The position numbers were made by a program, and so were the translations under genes. From Gammaproteobacteria bacterium (GTDB taxonomy: Bacteria > Pseudomonadota > Gammaproteobacteria > Steroidobacterales > Steroidobacteraceae): a stretch of DNA of 64,000 nt. The stretch covers positions 123,360 to 187,359 of the forward strand of contig JANYFY010000026.1 in the NCBI GenBank assembly GCA_025359565.1, written 5' to 3'. The notes beneath the pieces are model-generated. The model saw only the letters and a program-made list of their open reading frames with translations. It ran no database searches and was not told the origin of the DNA. Below are positions 27,595 to 37,800 of the stretch, one piece after another. Each line of letters begins with the position of its first letter. Positions within the stretch are counted from its first letter, which is position 1.

Positions 27595-27633
27595 CTCCTT
27601 CAAGGCCAACTGATCAAGTGATGGACCACGTAA

Positions 27634-30600
27634 ATGTTGGATTCAACGCACGCGACCGTAGGCTCGATATCGACACCGCGGTCGCTCAGGTTGACTAGGG
27701 GCACTCAGACCTGTCTCTTTAGAACCCTGATTTGTTTGTGGTATGTGCTCTTAGCGAGCGGGTTTGAAGTGGCATCGGCGGCGCCCCCTGCGGGCACGCT
27801 TATAACCAATCAAATCACCAGTACTTTTCTGGATGCGACTCTAGGCAGTCACTCCAGTAGCTCAAACGTGGTACAGCTCGCGGTGGCTCAAAAGGCCGGA
27901 TTTACGCTTGTGGGCGATCTTACCAAGACTTCCGCGCCGGGGAGTGCAGCCAATTTTCCGCATACGCTCACTAATATCGGTAACGGTAGCGATTCGTTCA
28001 CATTGTTAGCAAGCGTTTTACCAGGAGCGTTTGCGTTTGCCAGCTTACAGATATTTATAGATGCCAATGCTGACGGTGTTCCTGATAACAACGTACCCAT
28101 CACGTCATCGGGTCCTCTCGCTGCTGGCGCTGTCTTTCATTTTGTAGTGGTTGCATCGGTGCCTAGTACAGCGGCCGCGGGTTCTAGCGATTCTTTGCGC
28201 GTGGATGCAACTAGTGCCCTTGATCCCACCCGGACCACTACAGGCGCATCACCGCCAGTAGCGCCATTGACCGATCTTGTTAATGTGGTGGCCGCCCCAG
28301 TCCTTACCTTGAGTAAAAGTGTCGCAAGCTCGACTGCCCAACCCGGTGATACCTTGATTTACCAACTCAATTTGCGCAACTCTGGCGGCAGCGCGGCGCA
28401 GATTGGTGCAAGTGTCAGTATTGATGGAACGACCTCAAGTCCAGTGCTGGTCCGAGACGCGCTACCGCCCAACACTACTTTGGCAGTTTCAATTCCGATA
28501 GTGGCGGGCGTTATAGTGCTTTACCATCGGGTCGGCGATCCGGATTCAACCTATGTGAGTATGCCGCCCGCGGATTTAGGCACCGTGGACGCCGTCGCGT
28601 GGGCGATCGCAACAGTACCCGTGGGCGCGAATTTCAGTCTGTCCTTTAGTGTCCGAATCCATAGCAATGCTGCATTCAACGGGAGTGGCAGCGTGGTCAA
28701 TACAGGTCAGGGTTTTTATTCGAATGGTGTGACCCCAGTGCCTACCCAGATTGTGTCCAACGACGCGCAGGTTACACTGACGCCAAGTCCTGCAGCGCTA
28801 CGTAATTACACCGGCGCGGACTACTCGACGATTGCAGCCTATGCACGCTTAGGGAGTACTCTATTTTTGCGTGCGGATGCTGCTTCTTGTAATAGTTCAG
28901 CCGCGACTGTCGAAAAGCGCACGGTCGTGATCACAGGACCCAATGGCGAACATGAAACGCTGACGGCAACGGAGACGGGTCCCAATACCGGTGTATTTAC
29001 TATACCGGCAATACCCACTAGCCATGCCGCCGTGGTGCCGAATGATGGCATCATCGAGGCGCAGGCAGGCGATGTAATCAGTGTCTCAATCCAGGGTTGC
29101 GGCGCCAGCATTGTTACGCAAATTACGCTCGTCGATCCGTTCGGCACGGTATTTGACAGTAGCAATAATCAGCCCATCAGCGGGGCAGCGGTTACGCTCG
29201 TCATCGGAAATGGCGCGGGCGGCTGCACCCAGACACCTGCGGTCGTGCATTCGATTGTCAACGGCGTGATTCAACCGGCTCCGAGTACCGTGACCACCGG
29301 CGCAACGGGTACCTATCTATTCGAGCTGACCGACCCTGGAAATTACTGCTTGGTGGTGAAGCCGCCCGCAGGCTACACCGGACCGTCTATTGTGCCGGTG
29401 AGCCGTTTACCTGCCGGGCGTACGATTGTGGCTACGGGACCGACATCCGGTGGTTCTTACTCGGGCAATTTTTTAGTGGGACCCACCACCGGTCCGGTGC
29501 GTGTCGATATTCCGCTCGATACATCCATTAATACCACACTATTTTTGGAGAAAATCGCGTCGCGAACGTTGGTTGAGTTAGCTGATTTTGTTGACTATAC
29601 GGTGCGTATTAAGAATACCGGCACGGCGCGCGTTGGCGCACCGGGTATCACAATTGTGGATCAGCTGCCGAGTGGCTTTACCTATGTGCCAGGGAGTGTG
29701 CGCATTAACGGCAACACTAGTGCAGGGCCCCTCGGTGGGCGAGGCCCAAGGCTTACTTTTAACAGCGGTGGCCTTGATATCGGTGCGGTGACACTCCTAA
29801 CCTATCGAGTCTTTGTCGGACCGGGTGCCATGCAGGGAGATGCCATCAATCGGGTACAGGCGAATGTCGGTGCGGTTTTATCCAATTTGGCCAGTGCCAA
29901 GGTGAGTGTGCAGGGCGGTGTTTTCGATAATCGCGGATTTATTGTCGGCAAAATATTTTTGGATTGTAATCGCAATCGTGTTCAGGATGAGGGTGAACTC
30001 GGTGTGCCTGGTGTGCGCGTTTATTTAGAAGATGGCACGAGCGCAATATCGGATCACGAAGGCAAATACAATTTCTACGGCGTACGGCCGCGCACCCATG
30101 TGCTTAAGGTCGACACCACCACGCTTCCAGCCGGTTGGGAATTCATTGACCTGTCCAACCGGCACGCAGGTGATGCCGGTAGCGCATTCGTCGACTTAAA
30201 AAACGGTGAGCTGGCTAAAACCAATTTTGCCGAAGGTTCCTGTAACACGCGCGTGATGGACGAGGTGCAGGCACGGCGCTTACGGCCCGAGTCTCCCTTA
30301 AACGAAACCGAACGCGCATTGGCGCAGCGCATCGAAGCCGATCCCGCGGCCCATTCTTTAGGCGATGTGCGGGCGCAACCGGCTGCCGGCGTTGTGGGTA
30401 GCCAGGTCCTTCCGGTGCCGAGTTTCACCCCGTTATTAGCGGCCAGCGCCACACCTTTTAGTTTGGGTACGCCAAACACAGCGCTCGGTAACTCTGGATG
30501 GTCGAGTGCAACCGAGTCCACAAGCAGCACGCGTGTAGGCGCTGCACCCGCCTTGGCGACGCGTATGCCATTGGAGAAATTGTTGCCGAGTCTTGATCAG

Positions 30601-33600
30601 GCATTCGGTTTTGTGGATCTACACGACGGCGATACGCTGCCCATTGCGCAAACCGATGTGCGCCTTAAAGGCCAATCCGGCACCGAATTTAACTTAAGCG
30701 TGAATGGAGTCAACGTTGCACAGAATCGGGTGGGAAAAAAATCGGTGATGGCGGATAAGCAGATTCAAGCCTGGGAATACATTGGAGTCGCTCTCAAGCC
30801 TGGTCACAATGAACTAGTCGCGCATGAATTAGATTCATTCGGTATCGAGCGCGCCTCTGCTCATATCAGCCTCATCGCGCCAGATTTTTTAGCGAATGTG
30901 CAAATCGTAACGCCGTCATCAGGCCTGGCCGACGGCCACACGACCGCACGGATTATCGTGAAATTAGTCGATGCAGCGAACGTACCGGTAACCACGCGCA
31001 CGGCGATCACTTTGGAAAGCAGCATGGGTCATTGGATGGTGGAGGATCTGGATCGCAGCGAGCCGGGTATCCAAACTTTTATTGAAGGGGGTCATGCGGA
31101 GTTTTTATTAGAGGCTCCGGACACCGCCGGTGAAGCGGTATTACAAGTTAGCAGTGGGAGCGTGAAAACTGAGGCTAAATTGGACTTCCTTCCCAACCTA
31201 CGGCCGATGATTGCTGCTGGGCTCATTGAAGGAGTGCTGAATTTACGTAGGCTTGATCCGCAAGCACTGGTGCCCACTCGGAGCCAAGACAGTTTTGAGC
31301 AAGAGCTAAGGCAGCTTTCCGTTAGCGCAAATGATGGTAAGACCGAGGCGGCGGCGCGTACTGCATTATTCTTGAAAGGCAAGGTGCGCGGTAATTACTT
31401 ACTAACGCTTGCCTATGACTCCGACAAAGACACGCGTGAGCGTTTGTTCCGGGATATTCAACCAGATGAATTCTATCCGGTGTACGGTGATTCGGCGGTG
31501 CGAAATTATGACGCGCAGTCTACTTCCAAATTGTATGTGCGCCTGGAGAACGGCAAGTCCTGGCTGTTGTATGGTGATTTTGTGAGCCAGATGCCGAGTG
31601 AGGCCCGCAAGCTTGCAGTCTACAGCCGAACCCTGACCGGCATCAAAGAGCATTACGAGAATTCGCATTTGGCGGTGAATGCCTTTGCGAGTCGAGATAG
31701 CACTATTCAGACGATTGATGAACTGGCGGCAAATGGTACGTCGGGGCCGTTTCAACTCACGGCTCGTGCAGTTGAAAATAGTGAAAAAGTTGAATTGTTA
31801 GTACGCGATCGAAACCAGCCGGCCATCGTGGTTAAAAGTACGCAGTTGATACGCTTCACTGACTATGAAGTGGTGCCGCTCAGCGGACAGCTAATTTTTA
31901 AGACACCGATTCCCAGCTTAGATAGTAACTTTAATCCGCAGTCGATTCGCGTGACTTATGAAGTGGACACTGGCGGACCCGCCTTCTGGGTGGCTGGAGT
32001 CGATGCCCAGGTTAAGCTGAATCGCAACGTCGAAGTGGGTGCCCTTGCAGTGGATGACAAAAACCCGCTCAATACGGCCACTTTACGTGGAGCCAACGCC
32101 ACGGTGAAACTTGACGCTCACACTTTTGTGGTGGCGGAAGGGGCGCGCAGTGACAGCGCGCTCGCCGGCAGCGGTAATGCCGAGCGCATCGAAGTGCGTC
32201 ATGAAGACCAACGCCTACAGGCACAGAGCTATATTTCCAAGAGCGATGTAAATTTTGTCAATCCTGGCTCGTACCTCTCGCAGGGACGCGAAGAATCGGC
32301 GCTCAAACTCACCTACCGTGCGAATAATCGCACCTTGGTACACAGCGAAGCGCTAGTGACGGAGGATGTGGGTCACGCCGACAAACGGGTAGGGGCGATG
32401 GTCAGTGTGGAACGCAGTGTTGACCAAAATATGCGCGTTGAAGTGGGCGTGCGCCACGGCGAGGAGCACGGCGCGCCCTTAAATCCGCTTATCACTGGCG
32501 TATTACCGAACGCCTTTACTAGCTTACGCTTAAAAGTCTCCGAACAGTTAAAGCAGTTCCCCGGCGCCGGTGTTTTCGTTGAGTACGAGCAAGACGTACG
32601 AGAAAGCGCGCGCCGCATCGTGGCTGTGGGTGGTACTTATCAATTGCCTAAACATGGGCGTTTTTATGTGCGAGATGAGCTCATATCCAGTGCACTCGGA
32701 CCCTACGCGCTTAATACTACTCAGACTCAGAATGCCACTGTGTTCGGCGTTGACACTGACTACATGAAAGACGGACGTGTGTTCAGTGAATATCGTGTAC
32801 GCGATGCTTTCAGTGGTGCGGATACTGAAGCTGCGATTGGATTAAGGAATAATTGGAAGGTTGCCGACGGTTTGCGTATGACCACTAGCCTTGAGCGGGT
32901 ACATGTTTTGAATGGCCTTAAGACCAATGAATCTGAAGCATTGGCATTGGGCTTGGACTACACCGCGCCGAAATTATGGAAAGCTACCTCGCGACTGGAG
33001 CTTCGCAAAGCAACCACCAGCGAGAGCTTGTTTAGCACGCTGGGACTGGCCGCAAAATTGACTCCTGACTGGACGATACTGACGCGTAATTCGTTGGCTG
33101 TCACGCGCAATATAGGTTCGCTTGCTGGCGAGCGTTTACAGGATCGATTGCAGGCAGGCATTGCCTACCGTGATACGGCAACTGATATTTGGAATGGCTT
33201 AGCACGTATTGAACATCGTCACGAACGCGACTCGACGCAGGCGCTTGCGTCAGTGAATCGCGATGTCGAAATGGCCGCGCTCAATGCAAATTATCAACCG
33301 GTCGAACCTCTGCTATTATCAGCGCGCGCGGCGGCCAAGTGGGTGACTGATCGGTCCGCGGGGTTAGCGAGCTATTCGAACGCGCAGTTGTTGGGCGGGC
33401 GCGCCACCTATGATCTGACTCATCGCTGGGATGTGGGTATTATCGCCAATGTATTGTTAGCCGCGGGCGCACGCACGCGTCAATATGGTATGGGAATGGA
33501 GATAGGGTATCTCGTAACGGGCAATTTGTGGCTATCTGCGGGTTATAACGTGTTTGGTTTTCGTGACGCCGATCTTGCCGGCACTGATTACACCAATCGA

Positions 33601-33687
33601 GGTGCCTTCCTCAGATTGCGCTACAAATTCGACGAAGATCTCTTAAGCGGCGCAGCGTTTCGCGCTGCAGTAACTGGAAATCACTAG
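27634..33687 (+). CDS. Giant DUF11/SdrD-B-like protein with C-terminal beta-barrel (2017 residues)
   Basis: Predicted outer-membrane protein. The signal region ends near EVASA-APPAG (residue about 50). The N-terminal third has DUF11 domains (residues about 80-380 and 630-770, e.g. LVELADFVDYTVRIKNTG). An SdrD-B/carboxypeptidase-regulatory-like domain follows at about 770-870 (GKIFLDCNRNRVQDEGELG, YLEDGTSAISDHEGKYNF). The middle contains Ig-like domains to about 1180. The last 750 residues are short alternating strands with no repeats (YGDSAVRNYDAQSTSKLYVR, LWLSAGYNVFGFRD) and finish RLRYKFDEDLL, consistent with a large beta-barrel. It may present or export the neighbouring repeat proteins; this is inference. 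Confidence 0.78.
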   Translation: MLDSTHATVGSISTPRSLRLTRGTQTCLFRTLICLWYVLLASGFEVASAAPPAGTLITNQITSTFLDATLGSHSSSSNVVQLAVAQKAGFTLVGDLTKTSAPGSAANFPHTLTNIGNGSDSFTLLASVLPGAFAFASLQIFIDANADGVPDNNVPITSSGPLAAGAVFHFVVVASVPSTAAAGSSDSLRVDATSALDPTRTTTGASPPVAPLTDLVNVVAAPVLTLSKSVASSTAQPGDTLIYQLNLRNSGGSAAQIGASVSIDGTTSSPVLVRDALPPNTTLAVSIPIVAGVIVLYHRVGDPDSTYVSMPPADLGTVDAVAWAIATVPVGANFSLSFSVRIHSNAAFNGSGSVVNTGQGFYSNGVTPVPTQIVSNDAQVTLTPSPAALRNYTGADYSTIAAYARLGSTLFLRADAASCNSSAATVEKRTVVITGPNGEHETLTATETGPNTGVFTIPAIPTSHAAVVPNDGIIEAQAGDVISVSIQGCGASIVTQITLVDPFGTVFDSSNNQPISGAAVTLVIGNGAGGCTQTPAVVHSIVNGVIQPAPSTVTTGATGTYLFELTDPGNYCLVVKPPAGYTGPSIVPVSRLPAGRTIVATGPTSGGSYSGNFLVGPTTGPVRVDIPLDTSINTTLFLEKIASRTLVELADFVDYTVRIKNTGTARVGAPGITIVDQLPSGFTYVPGSVRINGNTSAGPLGGRGPRLTFNSGGLDIGAVTLLTYRVFVGPGAMQGDAINRVQANVGAVLSNLASAKVSVQGGVFDNRGFIVGKIFLDCNRNRVQDEGELGVPGVRVYLEDGTSAISDHEGKYNFYGVRPRTHVLKVDTTTLPAGWEFIDLSNRHAGDAGSAFVDLKNGELAKTNFAEGSCNTRVMDEVQARRLRPESPLNETERALAQRIEADPAAHSLGDVRAQPAAGVVGSQVLPVPSFTPLLAASATPFSLGTPNTALGNSGWSSATESTSSTRVGAAPALATRMPLEKLLPSLDQAFGFVDLHDGDTLPIAQTDVRLKGQSGTEFNLSVNGVNVAQNRVGKKSVMADKQIQAWEYIGVALKPGHNELVAHELDSFGIERASAHISLIAPDFLANVQIVTPSSGLADGHTTARIIVKLVDAANVPVTTRTAITLESSMGHWMVEDLDRSEPGIQTFIEGGHAEFLLEAPDTAGEAVLQVSSGSVKTEAKLDFLPNLRPMIAAGLIEGVLNLRRLDPQALVPTRSQDSFEQELRQLSVSANDGKTEAAARTALFLKGKVRGNYLLTLAYDSDKDTRERLFRDIQPDEFYPVYGDSAVRNYDAQSTSKLYVRLENGKSWLLYGDFVSQMPSEARKLAVYSRTLTGIKEHYENSHLAVNAFASRDSTIQTIDELAANGTSGPFQLTARAVENSEKVELLVRDRNQPAIVVKSTQLIRFTDYEVVPLSGQLIFKTPIPSLDSNFNPQSIRVTYEVDTGGPAFWVAGVDAQVKLNRNVEVGALAVDDKNPLNTATLRGANATVKLDAHTFVVAEGARSDSALAGSGNAERIEVRHEDQRLQAQSYISKSDVNFVNPGSYLSQGREESALKLTYRANNRTLVHSEALVTEDVGHADKRVGAMVSVERSVDQNMRVEVGVRHGEEHGAPLNPLITGVLPNAFTSLRLKVSEQLKQFPGAGVFVEYEQDVRESARRIVAVGGTYQLPKHGRFYVRDELISSALGPYALNTTQTQNATVFGVDTDYMKDGRVFSEYRVRDAFSGADTEAAIGLRNNWKVADGLRMTTSLERVHVLNGLKTNESEALALGLDYTAPKLWKATSRLELRKATTSESLFSTLGLAAKLTPDWTILTRNSLAVTRNIGSLAGERLQDRLQAGIAYRDTATDIWNGLARIEHRHERDSTQALASVNRDVEMAALNANYQPVEPLLLSARAAAKWVTDRSAGLASYSNAQLLGGRATYDLTHRWDVGIIANVLLAAGARTRQYGMGMEIGYLVTGNLWLSAGYNVFGFRDADLAGTDYTNRGAFLRLRYKFDEDLLSGAAFRAAVTGNH

Positions 33688-33688
33688 A

Positions 33689-34867
33689 ATGAGCTTAAGG
33701 AAAATGAAGCTCATCGGAGCAGTTCTAGTGCTGGCGCTGATCGAGAGTGGATGTGCGTCGTTGCCTTCGGCTGCGCTGCGCAATCGCGGGCCTCTACAAT
33801 TGGATGAACATGCCGCAGTTCCTCAAAGTGAATTTGACGAGCTCCAGCGCCGCCTCGATGGGCTCGCGCCGTTGCGTCAGAGCAATGATCCGTGGCTGCG
33901 GTATCACTTGGCAAAAGCGCAGGCGTGGTTGGAATATGCCTTCGATGCGCGGGCCATGCGCGATCAGAGCGGCGTGATCGAAGAGGCTGCGGAATCTAGC
34001 CGTTCTTTGATCAGTAAACTTGAGGCCGCTGATAAGAATATTTCGTTGGAGACGGTGATCGGCTCGCATTCACTGCGCTTGCGTGATGACTTGTGGAAAC
34101 TGGCGGATGAAATGAAACGCCTACAGGGACTGGGCTGTGCCGCCGCGGAAATCGCTCAGTTCGAGGTGCAACTGGTGCAGGCGGGCCACGCCTATCAAAT
34201 GCTGGGCTGGCGCCATTCGCGACCCTACCTGCAAGCGGCGGAACGCTTAGCCCACGACGCGCAGGCTAAGACTGAGAGTTGCGTAAACTTGAGCAAGCTG
34301 GTTGAGGTTGAACCTGCGGGGGCGTCGGTAAGCGCGCCGCCTCTAAGCGCGCCGCCTCTAAGTGCGCCGCCGGTAAGTGCGCCGCCGGTATTTGCGCTAT
34401 CTCCTCCGGAATCTGCGCCGCTTGCTACGCTGCCATCGGTGGTACATTTTGCATTTGACCGATCGACGATAGGCGCGGCGAGCGCGCCAGTGCTTGAAGA
34501 GATAATCGCGGTGTTGCGCGCGAATCCTACGGTGCAGGTAGGTCTTCACGGACACGCTGACCGACGGGGCTCTTGGCGCTATAATTTAGCGTTATCAAAG
34601 CGTCGTGTGCAGACGGTCGAACACTACCTGGAACATGCTGGCATTGCGCCTGAACGCATGGATATGGTTGCATTCGGTACCCGTCGGCCGCTGAGCGCTG
34701 GGCGTAACGAGCTGGATTATGCTCATGATCGACGTGTAGACTTGGTGCCCAGCAGAAGCGCAAAGCTCTTGGCACGCCCCCAACAAAATGACCTACAAAT
34801 TTATCGTCCTGCACGGAAGCGATTGAGCCCCCATGAGCAGATCCAACTTAACACGCGCAAGCCTTAG
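33689..34867 (+). CDS. OmpA-family peptidoglycan-binding lipoprotein
   Basis: Has 392 residues. The lipobox LIESGC places the lipidated Cys at residue 22. Residues 40-200 are helical, 210-250 are a Pro/Ser/Ala-rich linker with SAPPL repeats, and 255-360 are an OmpA C-terminal domain (VVHFAFDRSTIG, GLHGHADRRGSWRYNLALS, YAHDRRVDLV), which binds peptidoglycan through the conserved Asp and Arg. It starts 1 base after the upstream stop and overlaps the next gene by 35 bases. It probably anchors the large DUF11 proteins or their assembly machinery to the wall. Confidence 0.88.
   Translation: MSLRKMKLIGAVLVLALIESGCASLPSAALRNRGPLQLDEHAAVPQSEFDELQRRLDGLAPLRQSNDPWLRYHLAKAQAWLEYAFDARAMRDQSGVIEEAAESSRSLISKLEAADKNISLETVIGSHSLRLRDDLWKLADEMKRLQGLGCAAAEIAQFEVQLVQAGHAYQMLGWRHSRPYLQAAERLAHDAQAKTESCVNLSKLVEVEPAGASVSAPPLSAPPLSAPPVSAPPVFALSPPESAPLATLPSVVHFAFDRSTIGAASAPVLEEIIAVLRANPTVQVGLHGHADRRGSWRYNLALSKRRVQTVEHYLEHAGIAPERMDMVAFGTRRPLSAGRNELDYAHDRRVDLVPSRSAKLLARPQQNDLQIYRPARKRLSPHEQIQLNTRKP
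34328..34387 (+). repeat. Four tandem 15-base units coding SAPP[L/V] in the lipoprotein linker
   Basis: Four near-identical 15-base units, the first being GTAAGCGCGCCGCCT, encode VSAPP/LSAPP in the linker before the OmpA domain. The later units use AGT in place of AGC. Copy number likely varies between strains by slippage and would alter linker length. Confidence 0.8.
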
Positions 34868-37800
34868 GCTGCGCCGCCTCGCCGGAGTGTGCAGCGTCTC
34901 GCCGTGCCGCTCCAGAATAAGCGCCTTGCGCAGCTATGTCCTACTAGTTCTCGGTGTATTAGCGCTGGGCAACAGCATCGCGCATACCATCAATTCGAAA
35001 ACCAATAGTACGCCGAATCTCGTGGTTAGCGGCATCGCGACCTACACTATCAGCGTATCATCCGCGGGTCAGTCCTCACCCTCCACCGGCATGACGACGG
35101 TGGACACTCTACCGCCAGGTTTTGCGTATCGCTCCACTACTTCAATCACCCTAGTCAATGGCGCCTCCAATACGGGCGCGGTGGTGCCGACCCCCGGCAG
35201 TACCACCCCCAGCTGGGGACTTTTTACCAATCCGAATAACAGCTCCGTGGCAGGCAGCCCGGTTTCTTCTTACTCAATCACCTTTGATGCGGATGTGCTG
35301 AATCCAACTTGCGGAACTAGTGTCACCAATTCCGCGGACACGCTCGGCGGAACCCAGCATGCCTTGTTGGTTCCCGCCACCAACACCGCACCTTTAAATA
35401 TTACCGGACCGACTCCGGCCATGACCGTGAGCAAGACCACCTCGACGCCCGTGATCGTCAATTCAGGGAGCGGCTTGCAGGCTGTCTATACCATTGTCGT
35501 GAGCAATGCGACGCGAACTTGTGCGGCCACGGGCGTCAACATCACGGATACGTTGCCGGGGGGATTTACCTATGCGTCCACGGGGGCGATCACTTACACG
35601 GGCTCGCCCGCCTCGGCCGCGCGGTCGGGAGGCGTCGATCCTACTGTGGGCGCGGCAACCCCTAGTTGGAGCGGTTTTACTATTCCCGCGGGCACCAGTG
35701 TCACGCTGACATTTACGGCCAATATTGCCAACGGTACTGCGAACGGCACTTATAATAATTTCGCCGCGGCGACCGCTTCGCAATCCGGGACCACCGTCGG
35801 TAATTTCGGACCGGGTGCACCTGTGCAACTCGTTTCCGCCAGCCTAACCAAGTCATTTACTCCGGCCTTGATTGCGGTGGGTGCCACCTCGACCCTCACA
35901 TTTACTATTAATAAACCCGCCGGAGCCTCTGCCGTTGGCTTAAATTTCGTTGAAGCGTTGCCGGTCAATGTGACGGTTTCGGGGACGCCTACTGCCGCTC
36001 AATGCGGCGGTACGGTGAGTAGCACGGCAACTAGCATTACGCTCACCGGTGGTACTATTGCCAGCGCCGCGACCAGTTGTACGATTACGGCCTCGGTAAC
36101 GAGCGCTATTGCGGGCGTTTATACCAACGCTAGCAGCAATATTTCGGGTCTTGCCGGCGGCTTGAGCGCGGCCGGTGTCAACGCGACTTTAAGCGTCGCT
36201 AACGCCGTGCTAACCAAAGCGTTTCTCACGCCGCTCATCGGAACCGGTGGCAATTCCGTCATGCGATTTACGCTGACTAATGGTACGTCGACCGCTAGTA
36301 GCGGCATGGGATATACAGAAACCCTGCCGGCAGGCGTGAGCGTCGTGTCAGGTTTTAGCGCTGCACAATGCGGCGGTACGGTTGCCAGCAGTGGCGCGCA
36401 AAACGTCACAGTCACGGGTGCCACGTTGGCTGCGAACGCCAGTTGTAATATTGACGTGACTGTCACCAGTGCTCTGCCCGGAACATATGTCAACGGTGCA
36501 TCGCAGATTACGGCATTAGTAGGGGGCTTAACGGCCAATGGAGTCAACGCAACCTTGACGGTCGCCGGCACGATCTTAAGTAAATCGTTCACTCCCAACG
36601 CGATCGGCGTGGGCGGAACGTCGCTGGTCACCTTTACCATTAATAATGCCTCTGGCAGTCCTGCGCAATCCGCTTTGGCCTTTACGGAGACACTGCCGAC
36701 TAACATCACGCGCGTGCTGGGCTTCGTGCCAGCACAGTGCGGCGGCATTTTAAGTAGTAGCGGCGCTCAAAATCTCACCTTCACGGGTGGATCGCTAGGC
36801 TCCGGAGTGAGTCAATGCACTATAACGGCAAACGTCACCGGTACGGTGACCGGCAACTACGTCAATGCCAGCGCGCAGATTTCCCAAGCATCGGCGGGCA
36901 TGGATACCAGCGGAGTGAACGCCACCTTAAGCATCGGCAATGTGGTGCTGACTAAGGCTTTCGCAAATAGCCCGGTCGCTACGAGCAGTGTTTTGCCGCT
37001 TACTTTCACGCTGACTAATAGCCCAGGATTTCCGGCGCAAAGCGCGCTTGCTTTTACGGACACTTTTCCTGCGGGGCTCATCCTCGCGAATGCCACTAAC
37101 TCGTTTGGCGCGGGTTGCGCGGGCACACTCACCGACTCCAGCGGTGCGGCGCTTGCCGCTGGCGGCCCCGGAGTAAAATTAAGCGCAGGTTCCATGAGCA
37201 TTGGTACGACGAGCTGCAACGTGACAGTCAACGTTACCAGTAACACGCCCGGTACCTACACCAATAACGCGGGTAATATCAGCGCCGCTTCGAACGGAAT
37301 GGGGTTTTCAGGACTGAACGCAGCGGCCCAGTTCAGTGGTGGGTTATTAGTGGTTACCAAATCGACCACTACACCGACGGTGAGTATCTTAGGGGCAGCC
37401 AACGGTGTCGCAACCTATATCGTTACGGTCAGCAACAATGGCAACGGGACCGCCAGCGGGATTACCATCACTGATACCTTGCCCGGTGGTTTTACTTACG
37501 CCTCGACCGGATCAATTGCACTCAACGGAGGTGCGACGCAACCGTCGGTGACCGCACCAGGCGTGGGCGCAACCGTACCGTCTTGGTCTAGTTTCACGAT
37601 CCCGGCTAGCGGCGCTGTGGTGATTACTTTTAATGTCTCCATCGCCAATGCCACGGCTAGCGGGCTCTACAATAATAGTGCGAGCGTTACCAGCAGCACC
37701 GCTGGCACGGGCATCACCAATTACGACGGCACACTGGGCGCTAATACGGCCGAAGACGTCACGGTGCAGCGACTCGCCGATTTGACGCTGAGCAAAGCGC

